In this document: positions 1-6,434 of the stretch, piece by piece | How positions within the stretch are numbered: the stretch's first letter is position 1 | How the letters are laid out: the number at the start of each line of letters is the position of its first letter | Assembly: GCA_025352305.1 (NCBI GenBank) | Contig: JANXTQ010000061.1 | Span: 1 to 12,384 of the forward strand | Direction: 5' to 3' | Source of the DNA: Actinomycetes bacterium | GTDB lineage: Bacteria > Actinomycetota > Acidimicrobiia > Acidimicrobiales > RAAP-2 | DNA: 12,384 nucleotides | Made by a program: the position numbers and the translations under genes | Notes under the pieces: model-generated | The model's database searches: none | What the model saw: the letters and a program-made list of their open reading frames with translations, nothing else | What the model was told of the DNA's origin: nothing

Positions 1-143
1 GTCACCTTCTGATGAACTTTGCGCGCGTCGGGCTGTGCCGTGTAGCCCACCTTTAACGCAATGCGTCGCGCGGGTCGAGTGCTCAACATCGTTGCTACGA
101 GCGCGATAATTAATACGGCCGCGTAGCTGGCGATATTTCCCAC
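1..143 (-). CDS. WecA/MraY-family undecaprenyl-phosphate sugar-1-phosphate transferase (N-terminus, partial)
   Basis: Only the first 47 codons are in the window; the gene runs off the left edge. They encode a hydrophobic first membrane helix (about residues 3 to 21), then a basic stretch and the segment PDARKVHQK, which matches the conserved D-x-R-K-V-H loop after TM1 in WecA/Rfe and MraY enzymes. These integral membrane proteins transfer a sugar-1-phosphate from a UDP-sugar to undecaprenyl (or decaprenyl) phosphate, the first lipid-linked step of an envelope glycan. The start is taken as GTG at 143, because the glyA stop lies in the same frame only 6 nt upstream and no other start lies between. 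No good Shine-Dalgarno is visible, so translation is probably coupled to glyA. The gene order (sua5, glyA, rfe, then atp genes in known actinobacteria) supports WecA/Rfe over MraY. Substrate specificity cannot be read from this fragment. Confidence 0.8.
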   Translation of the reverse strand, partial: MGNIASYAAVLIIALVATMLSTRPARRIALKVGYTAQPDARKVHQKV

Positions 144-149
144 GAAGAT

Positions 150-1436
150 TTAGGCGAAACTCGCATAGGGATTGAAATCAGCGCACAGCGCCGCCACTTC
201 TCCGCGAACCTTGGCAACGGCGGTGTCGTCGTCTCGGTAACGCAGTGCGTGTGCCATGAGTCCAGCAATTTGCACGAACTGATCTGGCATCATTCCGGCA
301 GTCGTTTGGGCCGCGGAACCCACGCGCAGTCCCGACGTAACAAACGGACTGCGCGAGTCGTCGGGAATCTGATTTCGATTTGTTGTGATGCCGGCGCGGT
401 CCAGAACTTCTTGGGCCGCCTTGCCGGTCAACTGATCATCAAAGGTTCCAAGATCGACCAGTAACAAGTGGTTGTCAGTTCCCCCCGAGACAATACGAAA
501 GCCGTGCTCAGCGAGCGCACCCGCGAACGCGCGCGCATTGGTAATCACCTGATCGGTGTAGATCGAAAAAGACGGGTGCGCCGCTTCTTTGAACGCAACG
601 GCTTTTGCTGCGATGGCGTGCTCCAACGGTCCGCCTTGCTGTCCGGGAAAGACCGCCGAATCAATCTTCTTGGCGTGCTCTTCGCGACAGAGGATTGCTC
701 CCCCGCGCGGTCCGCGCAGGGTCTTGTGGGTGGTAAAGCTCACCACGTCGGCGTAGGGCACGGGGTTGGGATTAGAGCCACCGGCGATAAGTCCCGCGGG
801 GTGCGCAACGTCAAACATCAACAACGCTCCGACTTCGTCGGCAACTTCGCGAAACACCTCTGGTTCAATTCGCCGCGAATAGGCCGTGGCACCGGCCACG
901 ATCAACTTCGGTTTCTCACGGTGCGCGAGTTCTCTCAGATTCTCTACGTCAATAATTTCTCCGATGACGTCCGGATTGTCCGATCGTGGCGTCACCCCGT
1001 AGCCCACGAAGCGCCAAATCTTGGAGGTCATCGAGGCGGGAGATCCGTGCGTGAGGTGGCCACCTTGGTCGAGGCGCATCGCGAGCACGGTGTCGCCAGG
1101 TTCTAACAACGCTTGGTAGATCGCGACGTTGGCGTTAGCTCCGCTGTGTGGCTGCACGTTGGCGTGATCGGCCCCAAAAAGTGCGGTGAGTCGCCGGCGC
1201 GCAAGATCTTCAATCTCGTCGACTACTTGGTTTCCTCCGTAGTAACGACGACCGGGGTAGCCCTCGGAGTATTTGTTCGTGAGGATCGAGCCCGTCGCCG
1301 CCATGACGGCCGGCGAGGCGAAGTTCTCACTGGCAATGAGTTGCAGTGTGTTGGTTTGACGTTGCCACTCTCGTGAGAGCAACTCGCTTACTTCGTCGTC
1401 TCCCGATATCCATGAATCAAAAGGTGATGATCCCAC
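150..1436 (-). CDS. glyA: Serine hydroxymethyltransferase
   Basis: This is a cytosolic PLP enzyme that interconverts serine plus tetrahydrofolate and glycine plus 5,10-methylene-THF, the main source of one-carbon units. The 428-residue length is normal. Family landmarks include ASENF (35-39), QPHSGANAN (95-103), GGHLTHGSP (125-133), the aspartate/histidine segment FDVAHPAG (208-215) and the PLP-binding lysine K238 in SFTTHKTLRGPRGG. R371 in SGLRVGS fits the substrate-carboxylate arginine. Some usually strict positions differ: the GTPA-x-TTRG segment reads GSAAQTTAG (373-381), and the D-L-S-H before GGHLTHG reads R-L-D-Q (121-124). The catalytic core is kept, so this looks like a divergent lineage variant and not a broken gene. 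The start is GTG at 1436, 6 nt after the in-frame rpiB stop, with a GGAAAGGG Shine-Dalgarno at 1447-1454. It is translated after rpiB and before the wecA-like gene. Confidence 0.97.
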   Translation of the reverse strand: MGSSPFDSWISGDDEVSELLSREWQRQTNTLQLIASENFASPAVMAATGSILTNKYSEGYPGRRYYGGNQVVDEIEDLARRRLTALFGADHANVQPHSGANANVAIYQALLEPGDTVLAMRLDQGGHLTHGSPASMTSKIWRFVGYGVTPRSDNPDVIGEIIDVENLRELAHREKPKLIVAGATAYSRRIEPEVFREVADEVGALLMFDVAHPAGLIAGGSNPNPVPYADVVSFTTHKTLRGPRGGAILCREEHAKKIDSAVFPGQQGGPLEHAIAAKAVAFKEAAHPSFSIYTDQVITNARAFAGALAEHGFRIVSGGTDNHLLLVDLGTFDDQLTGKAAQEVLDRAGITTNRNQIPDDSRSPFVTSGLRVGSAAQTTAGMMPDQFVQIAGLMAHALRYRDDDTAVAKVRGEVAALCADFNPYASFA

Positions 1437-1442
1437 TGTGCT

Positions 1443-1907
1443 CTAGCCCTTTCCGGTGGTGAAACTGTCAGTGTCAAGCTCGTCAATTTTGGCGAGTCGA
1501 AGAAGGTGTCGGCCTTGGCCGAGTGGTGCGTCGAGCCACGCGTTCAGCGCGTCGATCGCCACTTGAGTGCCCGTTATGCGGGCTCCGAAGCAGAGAACGT
1601 TGGCGTGATTGTGCTCGCGCGCAAGGCGCGCTGTGCTGACGTCGTGAACGTGAGCCGCACGTGCGCCGGGAATTTTGTTCGCGGCGATGGAGATGCCAAT
1701 GCCGGTTCCGCAGATGGCGACGCCCAGATCCGCTCGTCCGTCGACGACAGCTCGCGCCACCGCCGCTCCAAAATCGGGGTAGTCGACCGAGGTGGTCGCA
1801 TCGTTGGTACCTAAGTCAAGTACGTCGATACCGCGCGCATCTAACGCTTCGATCAGGACCGGCTTCAGTGGGTACCCGGCATGATCGGAGCCCACGGCAA
1901 TACGCAC
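1443..1907 (-). CDS. rpiB: Ribose-5-phosphate isomerase B (RpiB/LacAB family)
   Basis: The enzyme interconverts ribose 5-phosphate and ribulose 5-phosphate in the non-oxidative pentose phosphate pathway. It has 154 residues, the usual RpiB size. The N-terminus reads RIAVGSDHAG with the phosphate/sugar-binding D8-H9; CGTGIG carries C66; REHNHAN carries H99; and GRHLLRL carries R133 and R137. These positions coincide with the E. coli RpiB active site. The catalytic Cys is present, unlike the mycobacterial form in which Ser replaces it, so this is the Cys-type enzyme. The start is GTG at 1907; an upstream TAGGGT hexamer ends exactly 6 nt before it, so the mRNA may be leaderless. The gene heads the rpiB-glyA-wecA unit and faces away from the thiolase-like gene across a 56-nt gap. 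LacA/LacB are paralogues, but those occur as a pair and this gene is single. Confidence 0.95.
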   Translation of the reverse strand: MRIAVGSDHAGYPLKPVLIEALDARGIDVLDLGTNDATTSVDYPDFGAAVARAVVDGRADLGVAICGTGIGISIAANKIPGARAAHVHDVSTARLAREHNHANVLCFGARITGTQVAIDALNAWLDAPLGQGRHLLRLAKIDELDTDSFTTGKG

Positions 1908-1947
1908 GCAACAACCCTACCGGTCAAATAATTCGCTGGGGTGTTGC
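1908..1947. repeat. Inverted repeat in the divergent rpiB/thiolase-like promoter region
   Basis: GCAACAACCC (1908-1917) and GGGGTGTTGC (1938-1947) are inverted copies matching at 9 of 10 positions, 20 bp apart. The left arm covers the rpiB transcription start region and most of its candidate -10. It could be an operator controlling both divergent genes, or a chance or duplicated promoter segment. Confidence 0.5.
1914..1919 (-). promoter_or_regulatory. Candidate -10 element for leaderless rpiB
   Basis: TAGGGT fits TAnnnT and ends exactly 6 nt before the rpiB GTG, which would place transcription start at the first base of the start codon. No -35 match is visible. Confidence 0.4.
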
Positions 1948-1951
1948 AGGC

Positions 1952-1957
1952 CATACT
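1952..1957 (+). promoter_or_regulatory. Weak candidate -10 element for the thiolase-like gene
   Basis: CATACT matches TATAAT at four of six positions and ends 6 nt before the ATG at 1964, the same spacing as at other unit heads in the window, but it lacks the first T of TAnnnT. Confidence 0.25.
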
Positions 1958-1963
1958 CATGAG

Positions 1964-3445
1964 ATGGCTCTAGACCCTCGAACACCGGTAATCGTTGGAG
2001 TGGGACAGTTCGTGCAGCGCCCCGGAATCAAACCCAGCTTCGCGTCTCGAGCCACGCCACTTTCGCTCATGAGCAGTGCACTGCAGCGCGCCCTGAACGA
2101 CGGCGCTGAGGATTCCTCGGGGGGACTCGACGAACTCATTGCGGTCAATTCGATTGGTTGGGACACGCCCAATCCCGCGCGTTTGGTTGCGCAGCAGTTG
2201 GGTATTGACGTTCGCCGCACGCGAAAAACGAATGTCGGCGGCGACGTGCCCCAAAAGTTGGTGAACGAGTTGTCGCGTCGAATCATGGCGGGTGAACTGG
2301 AGTCGGCGGGCGTTGTGGGAGCCGAAGCCATCTATTCAGCGAACCTCGCTCGTCACGAGGGCGTCGACACCGGTTGGGTGAATCAAGAGATTGACGACTG
2401 TGACGTCTCACCTGATGAGGAACGTCGACCCTTCAACGACGATGAATTTTCTATTGGCCTCGCGTGGCCGACCGAGATGTATCCGTTATTTGAAAATGCT
2501 CGCCGTGCTCGTTTGGGTTGGAGTTTGGAACTCCAACGTGAACGACTCGGACAACTATGGTCACGATTTGCTGAGGTGGCTGCGACGAATCCTTACGCGT
2601 GGATTCAAGATGCGCCGAGTGCAACGGAGATCTCCACCCCCTCCATCAAGAACCGCATGGTGGGATTTCCCTATACCAAGTTGCTCAACGCGAACCTGCC
2701 GGTCGACATGGGTGCCGCGTTCATCATGATGAGCGCGAGCGAGGCAACTCGACGAAACATCCATCGCGACCAGTGGATTTTTCCTCACTGTGGGGCCGAG
2801 GCGTACGACCACTGGTTCGTATCGCAGCGCCCACGCTTGGACGACTCTCCCGCGATGCGAGCAATCTGGTCAGCGATCAACGGATTCGGTGTGAGCTCGC
2901 AGGATCTTTCGCTGCTTGATCTCTACAGCTGTTTTCCCACGGTGGTGCAGTGCGCCGCAGAGATAATGGGAATCGATCCGTTCACGGAGAGCCGAGCTCT
3001 TACGGTTACGGGAGGCTTGACCTTTGCGGGTGGCCCCGGCAACAACTACGTGACCCACTCCATTGCGACAATGGTCGAGCGCTTACGAGGCACTCAGTCA
3101 CAACGCGGCTTGGTCACCGGACTCGGCTGGTATTCGACCAAACACGCCTGGGGGGTCTACGGCAGCGAGCCGCCAGAAAACTTTCAGTTCCTCAATGTTC
3201 AAAGCGACGTTGATCGAGGCGACACGGTCATGCTGAGCCAACACGACGGCCCCGTCACCATTGAGAGTTACGTCGTCAGCCACCGAAAAGACGGATCACG
3301 CAAGAAACTGGTCGTGGCCACTCGTCAGCGAGACGGATCGCGCACGTGGGCTCGCAGTGAAAATGAGCAGTCCATGGCCGCCTTTGAGGAGTCGGAGTTG
3401 ATTGGCACCACGGCCCTCGTAGAAAACGGCGTCATTTTCTTATAG
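1964..3445 (+). CDS. Thiolase-like protein (SCP-x/TLP1-like) lacking canonical catalytic residues
   Basis: The 493-residue protein has the two-half thiolase layout with an added C-terminal domain (about 405-493). It opens with RTPVIVGVGQ and contains PVDMGAAFIMMSA (246-258), LLDLYSCFPTVVQ (317-329) and TGGLTFAGGPGNNYVTH (349-365). It resembles actinobacterial proteins annotated as acetyl-CoA acetyltransferase and the mycobacterial thiolase-like protein type 1 family with its extra C-terminal domain. The catalytic signatures are altered: the nucleophile region reads KTNVGGDVPQ (88-97) with Gly where Cys is expected, the GHP histidine motif reads GGP (356-358), and the C-terminal C-x-G motif reads GLGWY (386-390). 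Classic thiolysis or Claisen condensation is therefore unlikely; an acyl-CoA-binding or other acyl-transfer role is inference. The start is ATG at 1964; the open frame extends further upstream, but that part overlaps rpiB antisense and does not look like thiolase. No clear Shine-Dalgarno is seen. Confidence 0.85.
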   Translation: MALDPRTPVIVGVGQFVQRPGIKPSFASRATPLSLMSSALQRALNDGAEDSSGGLDELIAVNSIGWDTPNPARLVAQQLGIDVRRTRKTNVGGDVPQKLVNELSRRIMAGELESAGVVGAEAIYSANLARHEGVDTGWVNQEIDDCDVSPDEERRPFNDDEFSIGLAWPTEMYPLFENARRARLGWSLELQRERLGQLWSRFAEVAATNPYAWIQDAPSATEISTPSIKNRMVGFPYTKLLNANLPVDMGAAFIMMSASEATRRNIHRDQWIFPHCGAEAYDHWFVSQRPRLDDSPAMRAIWSAINGFGVSSQDLSLLDLYSCFPTVVQCAAEIMGIDPFTESRALTVTGGLTFAGGPGNNYVTHSIATMVERLRGTQSQRGLVTGLGWYSTKHAWGVYGSEPPENFQFLNVQSDVDRGDTVMLSQHDGPVTIESYVVSHRKDGSRKKLVVATRQRDGSRTWARSENEQSMAAFEESELIGTTALVENGVIFL

Positions 3446-3458
3446 CGAACATTGTTCG
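3446..3458 (+). repeat. Short palindrome between the thiolase-like and membrane-protein genes
   Basis: CGAAC-ATT-GTTCG follows the thiolase-like stop directly and lies where the -35 region of the candidate membrane-protein promoter would be. It could be an operator or a minor hairpin. No T-run follows. Confidence 0.4.
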
Positions 3459-3469
3459 TGTGCAAGGTC

Positions 3470-3475
3470 TACCAT
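3470..3475 (+). promoter_or_regulatory. Candidate -10 element for leaderless membrane-protein gene
   Basis: TACCAT fits TAnnnT and ends 6 nt before the ATG at 3482. No Shine-Dalgarno at a usable distance is present, which supports a leaderless transcript. No -35 match is seen. Confidence 0.4.
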
Positions 3476-3481
3476 CGCGCC

Positions 3482-4990
3482 ATGGTTCGTACTCAGCTGC
3501 GAGTGCTGTTAGCGGGATTCTTCATCGCGGCCGCAGTGGCGATGCTCGCGAGTATGGCAATGAACATGCAACGCGCAAGTGCAAGTTCGAACGCCCTCGA
3601 CGGCACGTGGACGTGCTGTTCTGCAGGCGGTGCCAGTCCTCAACTCTGGGTAATTGGCGGTAACGGCGGGGTTCTCGAGGACTTGTCCGGCCAACCTTTT
3701 GGTACGTTCACAATTTCGTTAACCGGTTCAACGGTAACGATGCATCAGGTGTACAACTCAACGTTTGGTGGTTACACCGCCGATTTCCACGGAACCCTCA
3801 GTGCCAATGGTCGAAGAATGGTCGGTTCGTGGTCCGACAGCAATGGCCAAAACGGATCGTTGACCGCCACGCTCAATGGACCGGCGCATCCGCTGAACTT
3901 ATCTACCGGCAACGTCGAACCACTCGCGGCTTCGATTGGAACTCCGGGTCAAATTTTTCACTCCATGAGTCACAACATTCAAAACGCCGCGATCGCCGTC
4001 GTTTTGATGTTGGGTTTGACGTTTCCTTCAACAATTTTCAATCAAACCTTCAGCGCGCACTACGACGAGATTATGGCCATCATTGAGCGCCGTCGTGCTC
4101 GCCTGGCACGCCTCATCGGACTAAAGGCCCGCCCCGAACCCGAAGGCACTGTTGAGCAATCGGACTCTGGCGCCGTCGTCGCGAGCAGTGATGAACCCGA
4201 CGCCGCGTCAACGCCATGGTTCATTGGTGTGCTCATGATCGGAGCCGTGCTGGGTGCGATGTTGAGTCCACACTTTGGCGTCAATACGGCCACCGCAGTT
4301 GGTTTTATCTCCACCATTGCCGCCTTCGCGTTAGGGGCACTGATCTCTTGGTACGTCACGAGAACTTTTCGCCGCCTTCGCGGATACCGCCTCGTGAGCT
4401 ATCGAAAGGCGCTACCTCTCGGTCTCGCCATTGCGGCGCTCTGCGTTCTCATATCGAGAGTGTCGAGTTTTGAACCGGGCTACCTCTACGGAATTGTCGT
4501 TGGGGTGGCGTTCGCTGAGACCATGAATGAACGACATAACGCACATCTAACAGCGATTGCCTCAGTGTCAACCATGAGCGTCGCATTGATTTCGTGGATT
4601 CTGTGGATCCCGGTCAATCACCTCGCGCTCGAGCACTCCGGATTTATTCCGCTCGCGGTTGTCGACAACGTGCTCGGATCGCTCTTCATCGGTGGACTCG
4701 TCGGAACCACCATCGGACTGCTTCCTCTCGTACTACTGCCGGGAAAAACGTTGATGACGTGGCGCAAAGATGCCTGGGCGGTGCTGTTCTTCATCGCGCT
4801 GTTCTTACTTATTGAAGTGGAACTTCGACCCGAGTCGGGACCAACCTCTTCCTCCAAGGCCCCGTGGGTAACAGCAATATTTCTCTTCATTTTCTTTGGT
4901 GGCGGCACGCTCGCCATGCGCCGGTACTTTTCTACGAAGAGTCCGACCAGCGCTGTCGAGTCTGACGTATCGACCAGCGACGTCGTTTAA
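3482..4990 (+). CDS. Polytopic membrane protein with secreted N-terminal domain (FGLLP-motif-like family)
   Basis: Function is unknown. The 502-residue protein starts with a signal-peptide-like segment (arginines at 3 and 7, hydrophobic core about 8-27, A-S-A near 32-35). It is followed by a Gly/Ser/Thr-rich, probably beta-stranded exported domain (about 38-135) with adjacent cysteines C45-C46 and the pattern G-T-L-S-x-N-G-R-x-M-V-G-S-W. A helix at about 168-188 leads to N-Q-T-F-S-A-H-Y-D-E-I and a basic, then acidic, cytoplasmic linker (200-243). About seven to eight further membrane segments follow (near 245-263, 270-292, 310-327, 332-346, 359-377, 388-419, 430-446, 460-478). IGLLPL (411-416) followed by LLPGKTLMTW resembles the signature of actinobacterial proteins named FGLLP motif-containing membrane protein; this is from memory. 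ATG at 3482 is preferred over TTG at 3452 because it leaves a clean signal peptide and follows a TACCAT hexamer by 6 nt. Confidence 0.75.
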   Translation: MVRTQLRVLLAGFFIAAAVAMLASMAMNMQRASASSNALDGTWTCCSAGGASPQLWVIGGNGGVLEDLSGQPFGTFTISLTGSTVTMHQVYNSTFGGYTADFHGTLSANGRRMVGSWSDSNGQNGSLTATLNGPAHPLNLSTGNVEPLAASIGTPGQIFHSMSHNIQNAAIAVVLMLGLTFPSTIFNQTFSAHYDEIMAIIERRRARLARLIGLKARPEPEGTVEQSDSGAVVASSDEPDAASTPWFIGVLMIGAVLGAMLSPHFGVNTATAVGFISTIAAFALGALISWYVTRTFRRLRGYRLVSYRKALPLGLAIAALCVLISRVSSFEPGYLYGIVVGVAFAETMNERHNAHLTAIASVSTMSVALISWILWIPVNHLALEHSGFIPLAVVDNVLGSLFIGGLVGTTIGLLPLVLLPGKTLMTWRKDAWAVLFFIALFLLIEVELRPESGPTSSSKAPWVTAIFLFIFFGGGTLAMRRYFSTKSPTSAVESDVSTSDVV

Positions 4991-5604
4991 GCCTTTCGAA
5001 TTATTTCGAAGATTTGCTCGGAGTTGACGGAGCCTTCTCGAACTACCACGACGTCGCATCCGCTCACATCCAATACCGTCGACACGGGAGCGTTTCTCAC
5101 TCCGCCGTCGATAATTGCGGCGAGTTCACTACCGGAGGCAAACTCTCGTTTCACGTCATCGGCGCTGACGCACGGAGGCTGTCCGTGACGATTGGCACTC
5201 GTCACCGCGAGCGGTCCACTGAGAGTTAGAAGATTTCTTAGCATCGGGTCATTCGGCCATCGAACTCCGATCGTGCCGTTACTCGAACCCACTCGCTGCG
5301 CCAATATCTCATTCGCCTTCACAATCAAGGTGAGCGCTCCGGGCCAGAACGCATCCACGAGTCGCTGCGTTCGAGGATCAATTTCTATATCGAGCTGATC
5401 CAACTGTTCGAGCGATCCAATGAGCACAGGCAACGCCACGCTGAGTGGTCGTTGCTTGAGAGCGAAGAGCTTTGCGACGGCACTCTCGTTGTCGAGACAC
5501 GCGCCAACGCCGTAAACAGTGTCGGTGGGCAGTGCCACAATCGCGCCACTTCGCAGGACGTCGACCGCTTCACCGGGTCGATCAAGATCGATGAGACGAG
5601 TCAT
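4987..5604 (-). CDS. L-threonylcarbamoyladenylate synthase (Sua5/YwlC/TsaC)
   Basis: The enzyme makes threonylcarbamoyl-AMP from threonine, bicarbonate and ATP, the first step of the t6A37 modification of ANN-decoding tRNAs. The 205 residues form a single YrdC-type domain without the extra Sua5 C-terminal domain. Signatures are LPTDTVYG (25-32), the K-x-R motif K50-Q-R52, WPGALTLI (87-94), and the S-x-N motif in TSANRHG (135-141). The ATG at 5604 overlaps the prmC stop as ATGA, a typical coupled start; the open frame extends 19 codons further upstream but only inside prmC. The stop at 4989-4987 overlaps the stop of the convergent membrane-protein gene. It is the last gene of the long minus-strand run from lysA. 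The position after prmC matches the conserved actinobacterial order. Confidence 0.95.
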   Translation of the reverse strand: MTRLIDLDRPGEAVDVLRSGAIVALPTDTVYGVGACLDNESAVAKLFALKQRPLSVALPVLIGSLEQLDQLDIEIDPRTQRLVDAFWPGALTLIVKANEILAQRVGSSNGTIGVRWPNDPMLRNLLTLSGPLAVTSANRHGQPPCVSADDVKREFASGSELAAIIDGGVRNAPVSTVLDVSGCDVVVVREGSVNSEQIFEIIRKA

Positions 5605-6434
5605 GGCTGATGTGCGCAGACAAGAAACCGCTCGCGACTGTTGAGATCCATCTCGGTACACACTGAACCAAAGCCGGCGTCGTGCGCGGCGCGGCGCGCT
5701 CGTTCTGCCTGGAGCTCACCGTGCTCAATAATCACCGTGCCCTGTGGCGATAACCAGCCCGGTGATTCAGCGATGATGTGAGCGACGTCGCTGAATCCGT
5801 CTCCGAGCTCTACGTCCGCGCTCACGAGAGCGCCGAGTGGCTCGTAGGAAAGAACCGGATCGAGCAGTTCGAAGTCACGCTCGCTGATATACGGAGGATT
5901 AGCAACGATCAGGTCAATTCGCCCTCGCAGGGACGAATCCACGTCATCGAACCAGGATGACTGAACAAAACTGACGGCGCTCACGTGGTTCTTGAGAGCG
6001 TTTCGACGCGCCACCACCAAAGCGTCGCTGGACAGATCCACCGCGAAGAGCGCCCCCTTGACGCCGCGCGCGTCCAGTTCACTCAGTAGCGCGAGACCAA
6101 TTGCGCCAGATCCACAGCCGAGATCGACAATCACCGGTGCGCGAACGCCACGGCGAGCTAGTTGAAGCAAAGCGATACTCACCAGTTCTTCGGTCTCGGG
6201 TCGAGGAATAAGCACCCGAGGATCAACGTCTAGATCCAGTGAACGAAAGGGCCAATGTCCGAGAATGTACTGGAGCGGCTCGCCATTTAAGCGACGAGTG
6301 GCCGCCTGCATCACGGCGTCGCTGCCGGCAATGTCGCCGCCGGGAGCAAATTCGTCAACGATCCAGCGAGCCTCGTGCGCCGCCACGCCCAACTCACGCA
6401 ACTGCGCAGTGAGCGCTGCGTTAGCGGCTGTCAC
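5601..6434 (-). CDS. prmC: Peptide chain release factor N5-glutamine methyltransferase
   Basis: PrmC (HemK) methylates the glutamine of the GGQ motif in release factors using S-adenosylmethionine, which raises peptide-release efficiency. Its substrate RF1 is encoded immediately upstream. The protein is 277 residues, the same length as E. coli PrmC. It has an N-terminal helical domain, GEPLQYILGHWPF (51-63), LIPRPETEELV (75-85), the SAM-binding DLGCGSGAIGLA (104-115) and the substrate-binding NPPY (179-182). The start is taken as GTG at 6434, overlapping the prfA 3' end by 14 nt. The frame is open to 6479, but those 15 residues look like out-of-frame prfA and lack family similarity. The stop TGA overlaps the next gene's ATG. 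Confidence 0.95.
   Translation of the reverse strand: MTAANAALTAQLRELGVAAHEARWIVDEFAPGGDIAGSDAVMQAATRRLNGEPLQYILGHWPFRSLDLDVDPRVLIPRPETEELVSIALLQLARRGVRAPVIVDLGCGSGAIGLALLSELDARGVKGALFAVDLSSDALVVARRNALKNHVSAVSFVQSSWFDDVDSSLRGRIDLIVANPPYISERDFELLDPVLSYEPLGALVSADVELGDGFSDVAHIIAESPGWLSPQGTVIIEHGELQAERARRAAHDAGFGSVCTEMDLNSRERFLVCAHQP

Noticed and set aside
468..1106. 212-codon plus-strand open frame inside glyA
   Set aside because: It is antisense to a clearly real glyA, is Arg/Gly-rich and has no recognisable domain or ribosome-binding site. It is a composition shadow.
3446..3458. LexA SOS box at CGAAC-ATT-GTTCG
   Set aside because: Actinobacterial and Bacillus SOS boxes have four bases between GAAC and GTTC; here there are three, and the gene has no link to DNA repair.
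4996..5012. Hairpin of two TTCGAA copies as a convergent terminator
   Set aside because: TTCGAA is itself a palindrome, the stem is only 6 bp and A/T-rich, it lies within the sua5 coding end, and no T-run follows.
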